From NCBI RefSeq assembly GCF_029872055.1, contig NZ_JARXNQ010000003.1, positions 210,572 to 274,571 of the forward strand: a stretch of 64,000 bases of DNA, read 5' to 3'. A program made the position numbers and the translations under genes. Position 1 is the stretch's first letter. Each line of letters opens with the position of its first letter. Positions 7,384 to 16,993 of this stretch are shown in pieces. The stretch is from Sulfurimonas sp. C5 (lineage in GTDB: Bacteria; Campylobacterota; Campylobacteria; Campylobacterales; Sulfurimonadaceae). The notes beneath the pieces are model-generated. The model searched no databases. It was not told where the DNA came from and was given only the letters and a program-made list of their open reading frames with translations.

Positions 7384-8307
7384 TTATAGGCTTACTTCTA
7401 TATTTTTAATAACACCTGCGATCAGTTCATCTCTCGCTTCGACAGATGTCCAAGCGATATGCGGTGTCATATAGAGTCTGTTTTTGTTTTTTACCGCTAG
7501 AAGTGGAGATTCACTCGGTAGCGGCTCTTTTGTAAATACATCAAGTCCAAAATAAAGTTCTTTTTGATCTACAAGCTTTGCTACGGCATCTTCGTTGATA
7601 ATTCCACCGCGTCCAAGATTTAAAACAATTGCGCCCTCTTTACATAATGACAACTGTGTTTCATCCAAAAGATTATTCGTCTGCTCGTTTAATGGTGCAT
7701 GGATAGTGATAATGTCAGATGTACTCATAAGAGTCTTTAAGTCAACACTTGTGTACTCGTCATTGTTATTTTTTCCACTTGTTGAAAAGTAATAAACATC
7801 TGCTCCGAAACAACTTGCAACTTTGGCAACACCGCGTCCTATCTCACCAAGACCAATGATACCCCATTTTTTGTTTTTTACTTCAAAAAATGGACGGCTA
7901 ACATCTGTAAAAATACCGCTTTGACTGTAAGTACCGTCTTTCACACTCTCATCATAGTAACGTGAATGTCCCATTAGATAAAACAGCATAGAAAATGTGT
8001 GCTGAATTACAGAATCAGTTGAATACCCGCTAACATTTTTCACTTCAATGCCAAGCTCTTTTGCAGCTTCCAAATCAACATTATTCATTCCCGTCGCAGC
8101 AATACAAATCAGTTTGAGATTGTTTGAGTTTTTCATAATCTCTTTTGTAATCACAACTTTATTTGTCACAATCACATCAGCATCTATTACTCTTTCTTGT
8201 GTTTGCTCAGCTGTAGTTTTTTCATACGCAACTACATCACCGAACTGATTAAAACCACTTAAATCTGTATCTCCAAACGTGATCGTATCAAGCAGAACAA
8301 TTTTCAT
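7384..8307 (-). CDS. D-2-hydroxyacid dehydrogenase (NAD-dependent)
   Basis: 307 residues with the two-domain layout of this family. The NAD-binding Rossmann motif is GLGEIGRGVA near residue 152. The catalytic set is visible as LNLGRGGIINEDA (Arg), EPLP (Glu) and TPHIAWTS (His). These enzymes reduce 2-oxoacids such as hydroxypyruvate, glyoxylate or pyruvate; the sequence alone does not decide the substrate, so no symbol is given. The start overlaps the purT stop (TAATG), indicating translational coupling. Confidence 0.88.
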   Translation of the reverse strand: MKIVLLDTITFGDTDLSGFNQFGDVVAYEKTTAEQTQERVIDADVIVTNKVVITKEIMKNSNNLKLICIAATGMNNVDLEAAKELGIEVKNVSGYSTDSVIQHTFSMLFYLMGHSRYYDESVKDGTYSQSGIFTDVSRPFFEVKNKKWGIIGLGEIGRGVAKVASCFGADVYYFSTSGKNNNDEYTSVDLKTLMSTSDIITIHAPLNEQTNNLLDETQLSLCKEGAIVLNLGRGGIINEDAVAKLVDQKELYFGLDVFTKEPLPSESPLLAVKNKNRLYMTPHIAWTSVEARDELIAGVIKNIEVSL

Positions 8308-9470
8308 TAGTTGTCTTTTACTTTTTCAATAAGTTCTCTTGCTTTTTCAAGTGCTGCATCTACTTTATCGTAAACTAAAGCAACTGCCAAACGGCGACCT
8401 TTATGAGCTTCAGGTTTTCCAAACACTCTTACATAAGAGTTTTCAGAGAATAAAGAATCATCTACATCAATTACTGGCGCATAGTTGTGTAAATTTGTTT
8501 TGTAAGCAGCACTTGCACCATCACCATAGAATGTAAATCCTAAAGGAAGACCTAATACTGCACGTAAATGAAGTGCAAATTCACTTTGACTTTGAGTAAT
8601 AAGCGTTACCATACCTGTATCGTGTGGACGAGGTGAAACTTCTGAGAAATATACTTCATCACCTTTTACAAACAGCTCAACTCCAAACAGTCCTTGACCA
8701 CCAAGACCATCAGTGATCTCTTTTGCAATTTGCTGTGCTTTTTGTTTGGCTACTTCACTCATCTGCATTGGCTGCCAAGAGAATACATAGTCTCCGTCTC
8801 TTTGCTCATGTCCGATAGGCTCACAGAAAACTGTTTCTTTACCATTACGCGCTGTCAGCATTGTGATCTCGTAATCAAAGTCGATAAACGCTTCAACTAT
8901 TAGCTCACTTGCATCACCGCGAGCCTCTTTTGCCATATCCCAAGATTTTGGAATATCAGCAACTGAACGAGCAACAGATTGTCCGTGACCGCTTGAGCTC
9001 ATAACTGGTTTAATCACACATGGAAATCCAAGTTCTACTGCAGCTCCCATTAAGCCTTCTTCAGTTGTAACAAATCTGTATGGACCAGTTTTAAGACCTA
9101 GTACCTCAGCAGCAAATGTTCTAATGTTTTTTCTGTTCATTGTTTTTGAAACGGCATTTGCGTTAGGAATAACGTTGTACCCTTTATCTTCTGCTTCAAA
9201 TAAAGCATCGATTGAAATAGCTTCGATTTCAGGAAGGATATAGTGTGGTTTTTCACGCTGGATAATCTCTAATACAGCTTCTTTATTTTGCATATCTACA
9301 ACATAGCTGCGGTGGGCTACTTGATGTGCAGGAGCATTAGCATATTTGTCAACGGCAATTGTTTCAAGCCCTAACCTTTGAGCTTCAATAACAACTTCTT
9401 TACCTAGTTCACCTGAACCTAGTAACATGATTTTTTTTGAGTTTGATTTAAGTGGAGCAGAGAATTGCAT
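8307..9470 (-). CDS. purT: Formate-dependent phosphoribosylglycinamide formyltransferase
   Basis: 387 residues, the usual length. It is an ATP-grasp enzyme: the N-terminal GSGELGKEV loop, the ATP-binding [12 protein letters not shown] segment near residue 151, and the metal/ATP motif [17 protein letters not shown] near 270. It uses formate and ATP to formylate GAR in purine synthesis without folate. AAGGG lies nine bases before the ATG. It heads a three-gene run with the hydroxyacid dehydrogenase and the YqaA-type gene. Nothing essential is missing. Confidence 0.93.
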   Translation of the reverse strand: MQFSAPLKSNSKKIMLLGSGELGKEVVIEAQRLGLETIAVDKYANAPAHQVAHRSYVVDMQNKEAVLEIIQREKPHYILPEIEAISIDALFEAEDKGYNVIPNANAVSKTMNRKNIRTFAAEVLGLKTGPYRFVTTEEGLMGAAVELGFPCVIKPVMSSSGHGQSVARSVADIPKSWDMAKEARGDASELIVEAFIDFDYEITMLTARNGKETVFCEPIGHEQRDGDYVFSWQPMQMSEVAKQKAQQIAKEITDGLGGQGLFGVELFVKGDEVYFSEVSPRPHDTGMVTLITQSQSEFALHLRAVLGLPLGFTFYGDGASAAYKTNLHNYAPVIDVDDSLFSENSYVRVFGKPEAHKGRRLAVALVYDKVDAALEKARELIEKVKDN

Positions 9471-9524
9471 CGATATAATCCCTTCGTTTTTTATTGAAGA
9501 AATTATATCAAATTTGAATTAAAA

Positions 9525-11639
9525 TTAGTTTTTGAGCCCTATAAGCGTTTGAAGAAGTTGATCAGAAGTAGTAATCGTTTTACCATTGGCTTGGAAACCG
9601 CGTTGTACAATGATCAGCTGAGTTAGTGCACGTGAAAGGTCAACATTTGATGCCTCTAGTGCAGCTGACTGGATAAATCCACGTCCTGCCGTTGCAGCAG
9701 TACCAATGATTGGATCTCCAGAGTTTGCCGTTTGAATAAATACATTCCCACCTTCAGTCGAAAGACCTTCGTTATTTGTAAATTTAGCCATAGCAATTTG
9801 TGCAAGACCAAATGAACGACCATTTGAGAATGACCCGATTAGCGTACCTGATTGATCGATTCTGATACCAACTAAATCTCCACCAGTATAACCATCTTGC
9901 GAAATCCCTGATGTAGATGACTTACTATCAAAACTTGTCATACCGTCAAACTTATTCGCAGTACCGAAAGATAAAGTAATCTGTTGGTCAGGTGCTGAAC
10001 CGTTATTTGCCGTAAATGAAATATTTGGCGGCGTATACGTCGCAAGTGATCCATCATTGTTAAATCTGATAGAACCTTTTTTCTCAAAAGTTGGTGCTAC
10101 GGTATCGATCGTTGCAGGTTCTGGAACAGTGATCGTTACCGCCCATGTACTACCTGTTGCCGTATCAAGTGCCGTTTTTCTGAACTCCATTCTCAGTGTG
10201 TGTTTTGAACCTAAAGAATCAAATACGTCAATAGAACTAGAATGTGTTGCAGCATTAAATGATTGAGAAAATGATTTTCCTGCAGTACCCGCTTGAAGTA
10301 CTGTATTCATAGCTTCCATATTTCTTGTAAAACGAGTATTTTCAGTCACACCACCGCCTGAAAGACCTGTAACTTTTAAGTTAATGTTATAACTCGTAGC
10401 ATCAGGGTTTGTCAGTTCCAGCTTACCTTGATCATTGACAATTACAGAAATATTTGCAGCACCTGGTACAGCAACTTCAGCTTGTGCTTGATTCTCTAAA
10501 GCTTCACGGAGTGATGCAATAGTAGTAAACTCTTTATCTGCACCTGCTGCAGTAGTCGGACCTGCAGGATTATAAGTATATCTATATGCAGTTGTAGATG
10601 TCGTACCTGCAGCAAAACCAGGACTACCTGTTACAGCACTAATGTTTATATTATGTGATGCAGCAGCATTACTGTTGTCGTTTGTTAGTACAATTTGGTC
10701 TAAAGCGTCTACAGTAGCCGTTACCCCTGTAACAGATGAAATTGCATTAATAGCAGCAGCTTCAATTGCAGCATTTTGTGTAGCAGTATTAGCTGCTAGC
10801 AATGTAAAGTTAGCTGTTTTTGTCGTTCCATCATCTAGAGTAAATGTAATGCTTGAAGGAGTATCTGCACCTAAAGCAACACCTGACTGAATAGGGGCAC
10901 TAGTCGTTGTCGATGCTATAAAAGATGCCCAAATACCTTGACCAGATTGAAGAGAAAATGCTTCACCTACTTCGTTAAACATAACCCCAAGATCACCAGA
11001 TTCAATTGGATAACCGTTAGCATCTACCGCCGGTGTAGTACCTGTTGTACCACTTGCCACCTGATATGCAGGAGAATAACTCTCAACAAGAGGCCCAGAA
11101 TTCAGATTTGCCTTCAGTACAACTTCTTGCGTTGCATTTGCAGGAGTTGTAAGTCCAGGTGGGATATTGATGTTTTCAATTGGTGCAGTAGAATCAACTT
11201 TTCCAGTTACTGGATCACGAAGCCACCCTTGAGCAATAAAACCGTTGTTGTCAACGAAGTTTCCACCTGCATCAAATTTAAAGTCTCCCGCACGAGTATA
11301 CTTATAAGTGTTCCCGCCATCTGGAGAGATAATAAAGAAACCATCTCCCTGAATAGCAACGTCTGTATTTTTATCAGAGTTTTGTACAGAACCTTGAGCA
11401 AAAATTCTCGTCATTGAATTTACTGTTGATCCAAGACCTACTTGAACAGGGTTTTTCCCTCCAAGCTGTCCTTGAGGAGCAGTAGCAATAGCTTTTGTTT
11501 GTGCTAACAAATCAGAAAAATTTGCACGAGAATACTTAAAACCTACAGTATTAACGTTAGCAATATTGTTTGACTCAACATCCATCGCAACTTGATGGGA
11601 TTGAAGTCCTGATACGCCGGAAAAAAGTGATTTTAACAT
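9525..11639 (-). CDS. flgE: Flagellar hook protein FlgE, long form
   Basis: 704 residues. The N-terminus (SLFSGVSGLQSHQVAMDVESNNIANVNTVGFK) and the C-terminus (QRGFQANGKTITTSDQLLQTLIGLKN) are the paired helices of the axial D0 domain of hook proteins. The middle is a large Ala/Thr-rich surface region (about 200-450), as in the long FlgE of Campylobacter. It is exported by the flagellar type III system and polymerises to form the hook. It has its own sigma-54 promoter upstream and AAAGGA before the ATG. A second, shorter hook-type protein is encoded just upstream. Confidence 0.92.
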   Translation of the reverse strand: MLKSLFSGVSGLQSHQVAMDVESNNIANVNTVGFKYSRANFSDLLAQTKAIATAPQGQLGGKNPVQVGLGSTVNSMTRIFAQGSVQNSDKNTDVAIQGDGFFIISPDGGNTYKYTRAGDFKFDAGGNFVDNNGFIAQGWLRDPVTGKVDSTAPIENINIPPGLTTPANATQEVVLKANLNSGPLVESYSPAYQVASGTTGTTPAVDANGYPIESGDLGVMFNEVGEAFSLQSGQGIWASFIASTTTSAPIQSGVALGADTPSSITFTLDDGTTKTANFTLLAANTATQNAAIEAAAINAISSVTGVTATVDALDQIVLTNDNSNAAASHNINISAVTGSPGFAAGTTSTTAYRYTYNPAGPTTAAGADKEFTTIASLREALENQAQAEVAVPGAANISVIVNDQGKLELTNPDATSYNINLKVTGLSGGGVTENTRFTRNMEAMNTVLQAGTAGKSFSQSFNAATHSSSIDVFDSLGSKHTLRMEFRKTALDTATGSTWAVTITVPEPATIDTVAPTFEKKGSIRFNNDGSLATYTPPNISFTANNGSAPDQQITLSFGTANKFDGMTSFDSKSSTSGISQDGYTGGDLVGIRIDQSGTLIGSFSNGRSFGLAQIAMAKFTNNEGLSTEGGNVFIQTANSGDPIIGTAATAGRGFIQSAALEASNVDLSRALTQLIIVQRGFQANGKTITTSDQLLQTLIGLKN

Positions 11640-11690
11640 ATCAAATCCTTTACAATCTATCTATTCAAGATAGAGTTAGTAAAGGAGTTA

Positions 11691-11708
11691 AAGCATAAAG
11701 TGTTCCAA
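11691..11708 (-). promoter_or_regulatory. Sigma-54 promoter of flgE
   Basis: On the minus strand the sequence is TTGGAACACTTTATGCTT, with GG and GC exactly ten bases apart. This matches the -24/-12 consensus used by RpoN for hook genes in Campylobacterota. It lies about 52-69 bases before the long flgE start codon. Confidence 0.82.
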
Positions 11709-11723
11709 CTTTTTTTATTGAGG

Positions 11724-12983
11724 TTAAGCACCCATATTTAGGGCTTTTTGAATCATCTGATCAGCAGTTGTAATAGATTTTGAATTTGCATCATAGGCAC
11801 GTTGTAGTACGATTAGCTCAGTAAGTCCGCTAGCCATATCATAGTTAGCACTTTCTAGTCTGAAGTTTTGAATATTTGTTCCGATAATATTATTTCCGTC
11901 TGCATCTTTATAGAAAAATGCTTTTCCACTGTTAGCACTCTCTTCAAAACGTGTTCCGCTTACACGGTTAAGACCTTGTTCATTTTGAAAATGAAAAACT
12001 GCAATTTTACCTACACTGCTTTGTTTACCGTTTGTAAATGTTGCAAGAACTTCTCCATTTTGTGAAATCGAGTATCCCTGTAAATCACCACCAATTGTTC
12101 CATCAGCCAAACTTGAACCAGACACTAAAGGGACATCCATAGACACCATACCATCATAACCGCTACCAAGATTGATAGCAATCGTCGAACCGTTATTATT
12201 AATTGAAGTCAATGTGTTTGATGCAAGGGCACCTTTACCGTCAAACGTTACTTCACCTGAAGCTGTCGAATAGACTGTCGTACCATCTAAACTCTCAACT
12301 GTTGCTCTCACATCATACTGTGATCCAGGAGGTGTTTGTACAGCTTTTTTTGTAAACTCCAAACGGAGATGATTTCTGTTATTTTGAGAATCTACAACAC
12401 TCGCTCCAACCGTTACAGGCTCATACCCAACACCCACATTGGCAATAAATTTTGCTGTTGTTGTCGGTTCAGGAGGATATGTCAAGTTTTTTGGAAAACG
12501 AAGTTTTTCAACACTGTTCACATCACCTAGAGCTACTTCTGCAAGAATGGAAGTCAAAACATTGTCTGCACTAATGTTATTGCCCATAGTCCCAAGAACA
12601 TGTAAACCATCATTTGTTACAAGATCTGCATTTGCATCTATATTGAATCCACCGTCTCTTGTATAAATAGTGTTACTATCACCACGGACACCAAACCAAC
12701 CTTCACCAAGTATAGCCAAATCTGTACTGCGATCTGAAAGTGCCAAAGTACCTTGTTCAGTAGACATTGCAGTTGCCTGCATTCTTACACCGTATCCTAC
12801 ACTTTGGGGAGAAACAGTAGAAGTTGCACCAGCCAATGCTTCTTCAAATAATGAAGCATACTCGGCATTATATGCACGATAACCTGTTGTCGATATATTT
12901 GCAATATTATTAGAAACTACATCTATACCCGCAGAGTAGTTTTTAAGTCCAGAAATTCCGGTATAAAAGGCTTGTGTCATCAT
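11724..12983 (-). CDS. Second flagellar hook/hook-basal body protein (FlgE-like)
   Basis: 419 residues with hook-protein termini: TGISGLKNYSAGIDVVSNNIANISTTGYR at the start and LQRAYDANSKSITTADQMIQKALNMGA at the end. Length and order behind fliK and flgD match the canonical flgE position of other bacteria. The first of two consecutive ATGs (12983) is better spaced from AGAGG. It may form part of the hook together with the longer protein, or a junction or early-hook segment; the sequence does not decide. It shares the fliK promoter. Confidence 0.88.
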   Translation of the reverse strand: MMTQAFYTGISGLKNYSAGIDVVSNNIANISTTGYRAYNAEYASLFEEALAGATSTVSPQSVGYGVRMQATAMSTEQGTLALSDRSTDLAILGEGWFGVRGDSNTIYTRDGGFNIDANADLVTNDGLHVLGTMGNNISADNVLTSILAEVALGDVNSVEKLRFPKNLTYPPEPTTTAKFIANVGVGYEPVTVGASVVDSQNNRNHLRLEFTKKAVQTPPGSQYDVRATVESLDGTTVYSTASGEVTFDGKGALASNTLTSINNNGSTIAINLGSGYDGMVSMDVPLVSGSSLADGTIGGDLQGYSISQNGEVLATFTNGKQSSVGKIAVFHFQNEQGLNRVSGTRFEESANSGKAFFYKDADGNNIIGTNIQNFRLESANYDMASGLTELIVLQRAYDANSKSITTADQMIQKALNMGA

Positions 12984-12996
12984 GGGATTTTACCTC

Positions 12997-13665
12997 TTAA
13001 TATACTTCCACAACACTATCAAGCGGTACATAACTCGAACCAACTTTTACATAAGTACTTCCTTGATCAAATCTTACTGATTCAATTGGATAAGCACCTA
13101 AACGTGTTGTTTGATTATTACCGTTTGAGTCACTATAACGTGCACTCACATGATAAATTCCACTCTCAGCAGCTTCGCCAGCTGTAGTCATCCCGTCCCA
13201 GTCAAAAGAGTATACACCTGAAGGGTTTGTACCAACATCAATACTCCCTATAACATTTCCGTTACTATCACTAATATCAACTACACCTTGTTGAATATCA
13301 TTTGGAAAATATACTTCAAAAGTTGATGTGCTTCCTTTATCGTGAGCAATAGCGTCACTTCCAAGGTCAGCTGTTTTACCGATTGCTGCGATAGTTGAGA
13401 ATTGTTGTGCATTACCTAAAGATTTAGTAAGGTTCTCTAGAGCTGTTTTTGTATTATCCGATGCTTCAAGTGCCGCCAGTTGGGAAGTTTGCGTTAAAAT
13501 CTTCTCGGTATCCATAGGCTCTGTAGGATCTTGGTATTGCAGTTGCACTAAAAGCAGTTTCATAAAGTCATCTTTTCCTAGTGCAGTTTTGTTCTCAACT
13601 GCAGCAGTCGTATCTGCTACAGTTCCGTATGTTGCTACATTTTCTCCATAAGCATTAATTGCCAT
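12997..13665 (-). CDS. flgD: Flagellar hook assembly scaffold FlgD
   Basis: 222 residues. The N-terminal export/scaffold region holds the signature LGKDDFMKLLLVQLQYQDPTEPMD, followed by the QTSQLAALE helix. The C-terminal half is the beta-rich Ig-like domain with a FlgD-Tudor pattern (WDGMTTAGEAAESGIYHVSARY). FlgD caps the growing hook and is later replaced. AAAGGA precedes the ATG. It sits between fliK and the second hook gene with gaps of about 10-15 bases, so all three form one operon. Confidence 0.93.
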   Translation of the reverse strand: MAINAYGENVATYGTVADTTAAVENKTALGKDDFMKLLLVQLQYQDPTEPMDTEKILTQTSQLAALEASDNTKTALENLTKSLGNAQQFSTIAAIGKTADLGSDAIAHDKGSTSTFEVYFPNDIQQGVVDISDSNGNVIGSIDVGTNPSGVYSFDWDGMTTAGEAAESGIYHVSARYSDSNGNNQTTRLGAYPIESVRFDQGSTYVKVGSSYVPLDSVVEVY

Positions 13666-13675
13666 GACTTATCCT

Positions 13676-15136
13676 TTATGCATAATTAGGAACTACAATC
13701 TCTAAGGAGTTTACAATCTCCTCATTTGTGTCCTCATTTTGAAAATAACCGTACTCTTCTTGAGCATTTTGACGGTTATGTTGTTGCTGGTGAGCGTGCG
13801 ATCCAGCACCGCTTTGGTCACCTTGCGACATATTACTAAAGTTCAATGAAGCATTTTGTATTCCACTATTGTTTAACTGTACTTTTAAGTCATTGGCATT
13901 CATTGCCAGAGTATTAATAGCAGCATTGTTGGAACTCAAATTAATATGTAAGTTTTTACCGCGTTGTATTACTGTTAGATCAATCTCTCCAAGCTTTTGA
14001 GGGTTTAGTTGTACCTTTACTCTTGTAAACGGTGGCTTATACTCTTCAATAGCCTGTTTAACATCTTGTGAAAGATATTTGATCATCTGTTTTGCTTCAT
14101 TTATCTTCACTTCAAAGCTATCTGTTTTTTGTACATGCATGTCTGATTTAGCTTCAGTATGATTATGCACTACATTCTCACCTTTTAAAAGAGAATCTAA
14201 ATTCTCATCGGCATCTGTTTTTGCCTGTGGAGCTATAACTCTGGCTGTTGCTACAGAGAAATCTGCCGTTAAATTTGTCTCATTTTTACGTACTTTTTCT
14301 CCACGTAATAGTAACTCCAAAGTATTTTGTGTTTTTTGCTTTTGTGTTTTATCGATCTCATTACCAACTTTCACATTTACAAGCTGTTGTGTAGTGATTT
14401 CAACCGGTTTTGTCTGTGTTTTGAATAGAGGTGTTTGTTGTACCTGTACAGGTTTCTCTTCAGTTTTTACTTGTTGTTTTACTTGTGGCTGTTCTTTGAG
14501 TTCAACTTCATTATTTTTTTGTACAGCTTTTTTCACAACTTTTTCAGATTTTATCTCTAAATCCTTTTCAAGCTTAACAATTGTTTTGAGTTCCTCTTTT
14601 GGCAGCTTTGGAGTAATACTTTGTTTTACCTCTTCAAGGGTAACTTTTGACACATCAATACCAAACTTTTGTGCTACTTGTACCAAACCTTTTAAAGTTT
14701 TTGGTAATGATGCTATTTCACTCTTTTTAAACCCTTCGAGTGAAATGATTTTATTTTTGAGATACTGTTTTGCTTCTTTGATAATTACTTTAAGTTCAGA
14801 AACTGTTTTATCCTCTGTTAGTTGAGGATTAAGTTCTAAAGGTTTTACTTCATTTTTCGGTGTTTGAATCTCTTCATCTTTTAATAAAGAGAGTATCGAT
14901 GATGCTGTTGAAGAGTGTTTTGTGTCTTTAGTGTTTTGCTCTGTCACATTATCTTTTAAAGAGAGAACAAGAGTGCCATTTTGCGGTAATTTCAAATCTT
15001 TGTCCTGATCCGTAATTCCGCTGAGCAACGAAGCAAAAGAGAGAGTACTAGGCAATTTATCTTGCTGCGAATCTTGTGAAGATAAAACTAGTTTTGACGG
15101 TGTTTTAGTATCAGCTTTTAATTCTAAACCTATCAT
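13676..15136 (-). CDS. fliK: Flagellar hook-length control protein FliK
   Basis: 486 residues. The long N-terminal and central parts are Lys/Glu/Gln-rich and low in order, as expected for a molecular ruler. The conserved C-terminal switch domain begins near residue 375 with FTRVKVQLNPQKLGEIDLTV and continues to LKVQLNNSGIQNASLNFSNM, after which a His/Gln-rich stretch follows. FliK measures hook length and switches export specificity through FlhB. GGAGAG precedes the ATG, and a sigma-54 promoter lies 35-52 bases upstream. Confidence 0.9.
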   Translation of the reverse strand: MIGLELKADTKTPSKLVLSSQDSQQDKLPSTLSFASLLSGITDQDKDLKLPQNGTLVLSLKDNVTEQNTKDTKHSSTASSILSLLKDEEIQTPKNEVKPLELNPQLTEDKTVSELKVIIKEAKQYLKNKIISLEGFKKSEIASLPKTLKGLVQVAQKFGIDVSKVTLEEVKQSITPKLPKEELKTIVKLEKDLEIKSEKVVKKAVQKNNEVELKEQPQVKQQVKTEEKPVQVQQTPLFKTQTKPVEITTQQLVNVKVGNEIDKTQKQKTQNTLELLLRGEKVRKNETNLTADFSVATARVIAPQAKTDADENLDSLLKGENVVHNHTEAKSDMHVQKTDSFEVKINEAKQMIKYLSQDVKQAIEEYKPPFTRVKVQLNPQKLGEIDLTVIQRGKNLHINLSSNNAAINTLAMNANDLKVQLNNSGIQNASLNFSNMSQGDQSGAGSHAHQQQHNRQNAQEEYGYFQNEDTNEEIVNSLEIVVPNYA

Positions 15137-15170
15137 TATCTCTCTCCGTTTATGGGAATTTGATAAAATA

Positions 15171-15188
15171 TAGCATTTAGTGTTCCAA
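15171..15188 (-). promoter_or_regulatory. Sigma-54 promoter of the fliK-flgD-hook operon
   Basis: On the minus strand the sequence is TTGGAACACTAAATGCTA, again with ten bases between GG and GC. Its first nine bases equal those of the promoter before the long flgE, so both transcription units should respond to the same RpoN activator. Confidence 0.82.
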
Positions 15189-15226
15189 AAACTTAAATTG
15201 TATTTGAATAGGCCGATATAGAAGAG

Positions 15227-15457
15227 ATGATAAAACTTTTACTTTTTTTACTCCCGATAGCACTGTTTTCCGAGAAGATCTACGAAACGACTTTCACACA
15301 GGAAAATAAAAAAGCGATGAATAATCCTAAAATAAAATGTAGAATGGTATGCGATAAAAAACTTTATAGACAACAAGAGATCTCAGAAGCTATCTCTTTT
15401 TATAAAAGTTCAAAAAGATATACGTTTACCCAAAACGGCTTTAGCCCCTTTGAGTAA
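15227..15457 (+). CDS. Small exported protein of unknown function
   Basis: 76 residues with an N-terminal hydrophobic signal (MIKLLLFLLPIALFS). The mature part is short and basic, with two cysteines in KCRMVCDKKLY that could form a disulfide or bind a ligand. It is divergent from fliK; the 3' end overlaps the converging 15441-15860 gene by 17 bases. GAAGAG precedes the ATG. I do not recognise a family. The position beside hook genes may be coincidental. Confidence 0.6.
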   Translation: MIKLLLFLLPIALFSEKIYETTFTQENKKAMNNPKIKCRMVCDKKLYRQQEISEAISFYKSSKRYTFTQNGFSPFE

Positions 15458-15860
15458 GTTCATTTAAACAAACGAGATCGTTTGATAAAACTCTGCTTGC
15501 AGAATGTTGTATCTCTGCCAATAATTCCTGTGGATTCTCTCCATCAGAAGGATAACTAGCCATTACAGAAGGCAACTCGACATTAAAAAAAGCCTCAAAC
15601 AGACCTCTCACACTTTGTGCACCGAATTGATCTGTATACGGTAGAACAAAGAAATAATCATTTACATAATTGACAACAGAATCAGAATTGCGAAGTGTCT
15701 TTGCCAAAGATTTTTCAACTACTTCTAAATTTAGTCCGCCAAAGTCACAATAAAGTATTGTAAAACGCTCTGCACGATTTTCATCTAACCTATCTGCTAT
15801 TCCAATATTCAAATCAATAAGTTGTTCAAAATTATCGAATGAGAAATGAATACCTGCCAT
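15441..15860 (-). CDS. Small protein resembling a degenerate nucleotidyl-cyclase (GGDEF-like) fold
   Basis: 139 residues with a good ribosome site (AGGTGAT). The order of segments resembles a GGDEF domain: a beta-strand FTILYCDF, a helix ending in LAKTLRNSDSVV, then YVNDYFFVLPYTD where RYGGDEFAVLLP would be, and later a strand VMASYPSDGENPQELLAEI like the final VSIGVA region. The active-site Gly-Gly-Glu-Glu residues are absent, so it cannot be an active cyclase. It may be a structural or signal-binding relic linked to motility genes. The fold call is by eye and needs structure prediction. Confidence 0.62.
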   Translation of the reverse strand: MAGIHFSFDNFEQLIDLNIGIADRLDENRAERFTILYCDFGGLNLEVVEKSLAKTLRNSDSVVNYVNDYFFVLPYTDQFGAQSVRGLFEAFFNVELPSVMASYPSDGENPQELLAEIQHSASRVLSNDLVCLNELTQRG

Positions 15861-15906
15861 CTATATCACCTTTATTTTTTAATATAAAAACAGTATAGCA
15901 CAAATA

Positions 15907-16884
15907 TTACATTATAGAAAACGGTTTCATTACCTCACGAGATTCTAACGGTTTTACCTGTACTTCTTCTTCTCCAAAAGCAAGTGTATACTCTTCATCT
16001 GCTTTAGTTTTACAGTAAGTTAAAATACCACGCATTGCGAACTCTTTATCTTCTTGAGATGCATTTTTGCTAAGCAGTGCATGCGGTCCCGGCAGACCTA
16101 CAGTTCTAATGTGATAAAACTTGTCGTTTTCTATCTCTTGTAAAAAAGCATTCTCATCTTTATCACGACCGATGACAAGTTTTGCACCGTTTTCAAGTCT
16201 AAAATGACGACCGTGCTTCATTACAGGGATATCTTGTTTTTCAAATGTATCGTGCTTGATGAAGTCCCACATCTTTTTACCAAAATTTTCATCAGTTAAA
16301 AGACAACCGCCACCCGGAGATTCAAAATCAGTCAGACCTATCTCTTTAGCTAATTCCATTTGGCGATCACGACTTCTTCCCATAATATCTTCAAGTTTTT
16401 CACGATCAACCCAGCCTTCGATCTCAGGGATCGTAGGTGCTAAACGTTTCGCAGACATAGGACGAAGCAGAAGTCCCTCACAGTTAGATTCGTTAAGAAC
16501 AGTTTGCAGGGCATCTTTATTTTGTGACATCGGGCGTTGTCCTAAAACCTCACCACTGATCAAAAATGAAGCACCTTCATCTTTCATAATTCTTTTTGCC
16601 ACTTCAAACATTTTTGCATGACAGTCAATACAAGGATTGAAATGTTTCCCATAGCCGTATTTAGGATCAAAAAGTACATCTTGGAGATACTCGTCTTGAA
16701 TATCTACAATTTTAAATTCTGCACCAACTTGAGCACACATGTTTTCCATATGGGCACGTCTGTCCTTTGTACTTCCAAAACCAGTTGCGATATTGATCGC
16801 CAACACATCTATACCTTGATCGATGATCAGTTTCATCGCTAAAGTAGAGTCCAGTCCACCGCTAAATAGGGCTATTGCTTTCAT
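15907..16884 (-). CDS. PP-loop ATPase, ThiI/MnmA-like tRNA thiolation candidate
   Basis: 325 residues from the ATG at 16884; AAGGA lies five bases upstream, whereas the in-frame start seven codons earlier has no such site. The N-terminus carries the PP-loop SGGLDS near residue 8, used for adenylating a tRNA base or carboxylate. A CIDCH motif near 85 and a single Cys in SPGGGCLLTD near 190 are candidates for sulfur transfer. The C-terminal part, with HGRHFRLENGAKLVIGRD, resembles an NFACT-R-type RNA-binding domain. A tRNA thiouridine enzyme is the likeliest role; similar genes are often labelled argininosuccinate synthase domain proteins. Confidence 0.78.
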   Translation of the reverse strand: MKAIALFSGGLDSTLAMKLIIDQGIDVLAINIATGFGSTKDRRAHMENMCAQVGAEFKIVDIQDEYLQDVLFDPKYGYGKHFNPCIDCHAKMFEVAKRIMKDEGASFLISGEVLGQRPMSQNKDALQTVLNESNCEGLLLRPMSAKRLAPTIPEIEGWVDREKLEDIMGRSRDRQMELAKEIGLTDFESPGGGCLLTDENFGKKMWDFIKHDTFEKQDIPVMKHGRHFRLENGAKLVIGRDKDENAFLQEIENDKFYHIRTVGLPGPHALLSKNASQEDKEFAMRGILTYCKTKADEEYTLAFGEEEVQVKPLESREVMKPFSIM

Positions 16885-16993
16885 TTTCTTTCCTTGTGAA
16901 GGCACATGGGTATCTTTTATATAAGATACTGTTTACCTAAAAAATTTTCGAAATTTTATCACAAGAAAGTTACACTATTATAAAAAAAACTAA

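Noticed and set aside
9609..9640. A half parS-like sequence (GCACGTGAAAGG) inside flgE
   Set aside because: Only one arm matches the parS palindrome; chance similarity in coding DNA is likely.
10938..11417. A 159-codon open frame on the plus strand opposite flgE
   Set aside because: It is a shadow of the flgE repeats, Cys/Arg/Thr-rich with no ribosome site or known family.
14394..14825. A 143-codon open frame opposite fliK
   Set aside because: Composition (Phe, Cys, Ser runs) mirrors the Lys/Glu/Gln codons of fliK; no independent support.
15194..15219. Sigma-28-like promoter (TAAA-N14-GCCGATAT) before the small exported protein at 15227
   Set aside because: The spacer is one base short and the predicted start would fall on the ATG, removing the apparent ribosome site. 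Kept only as a weak possibility.
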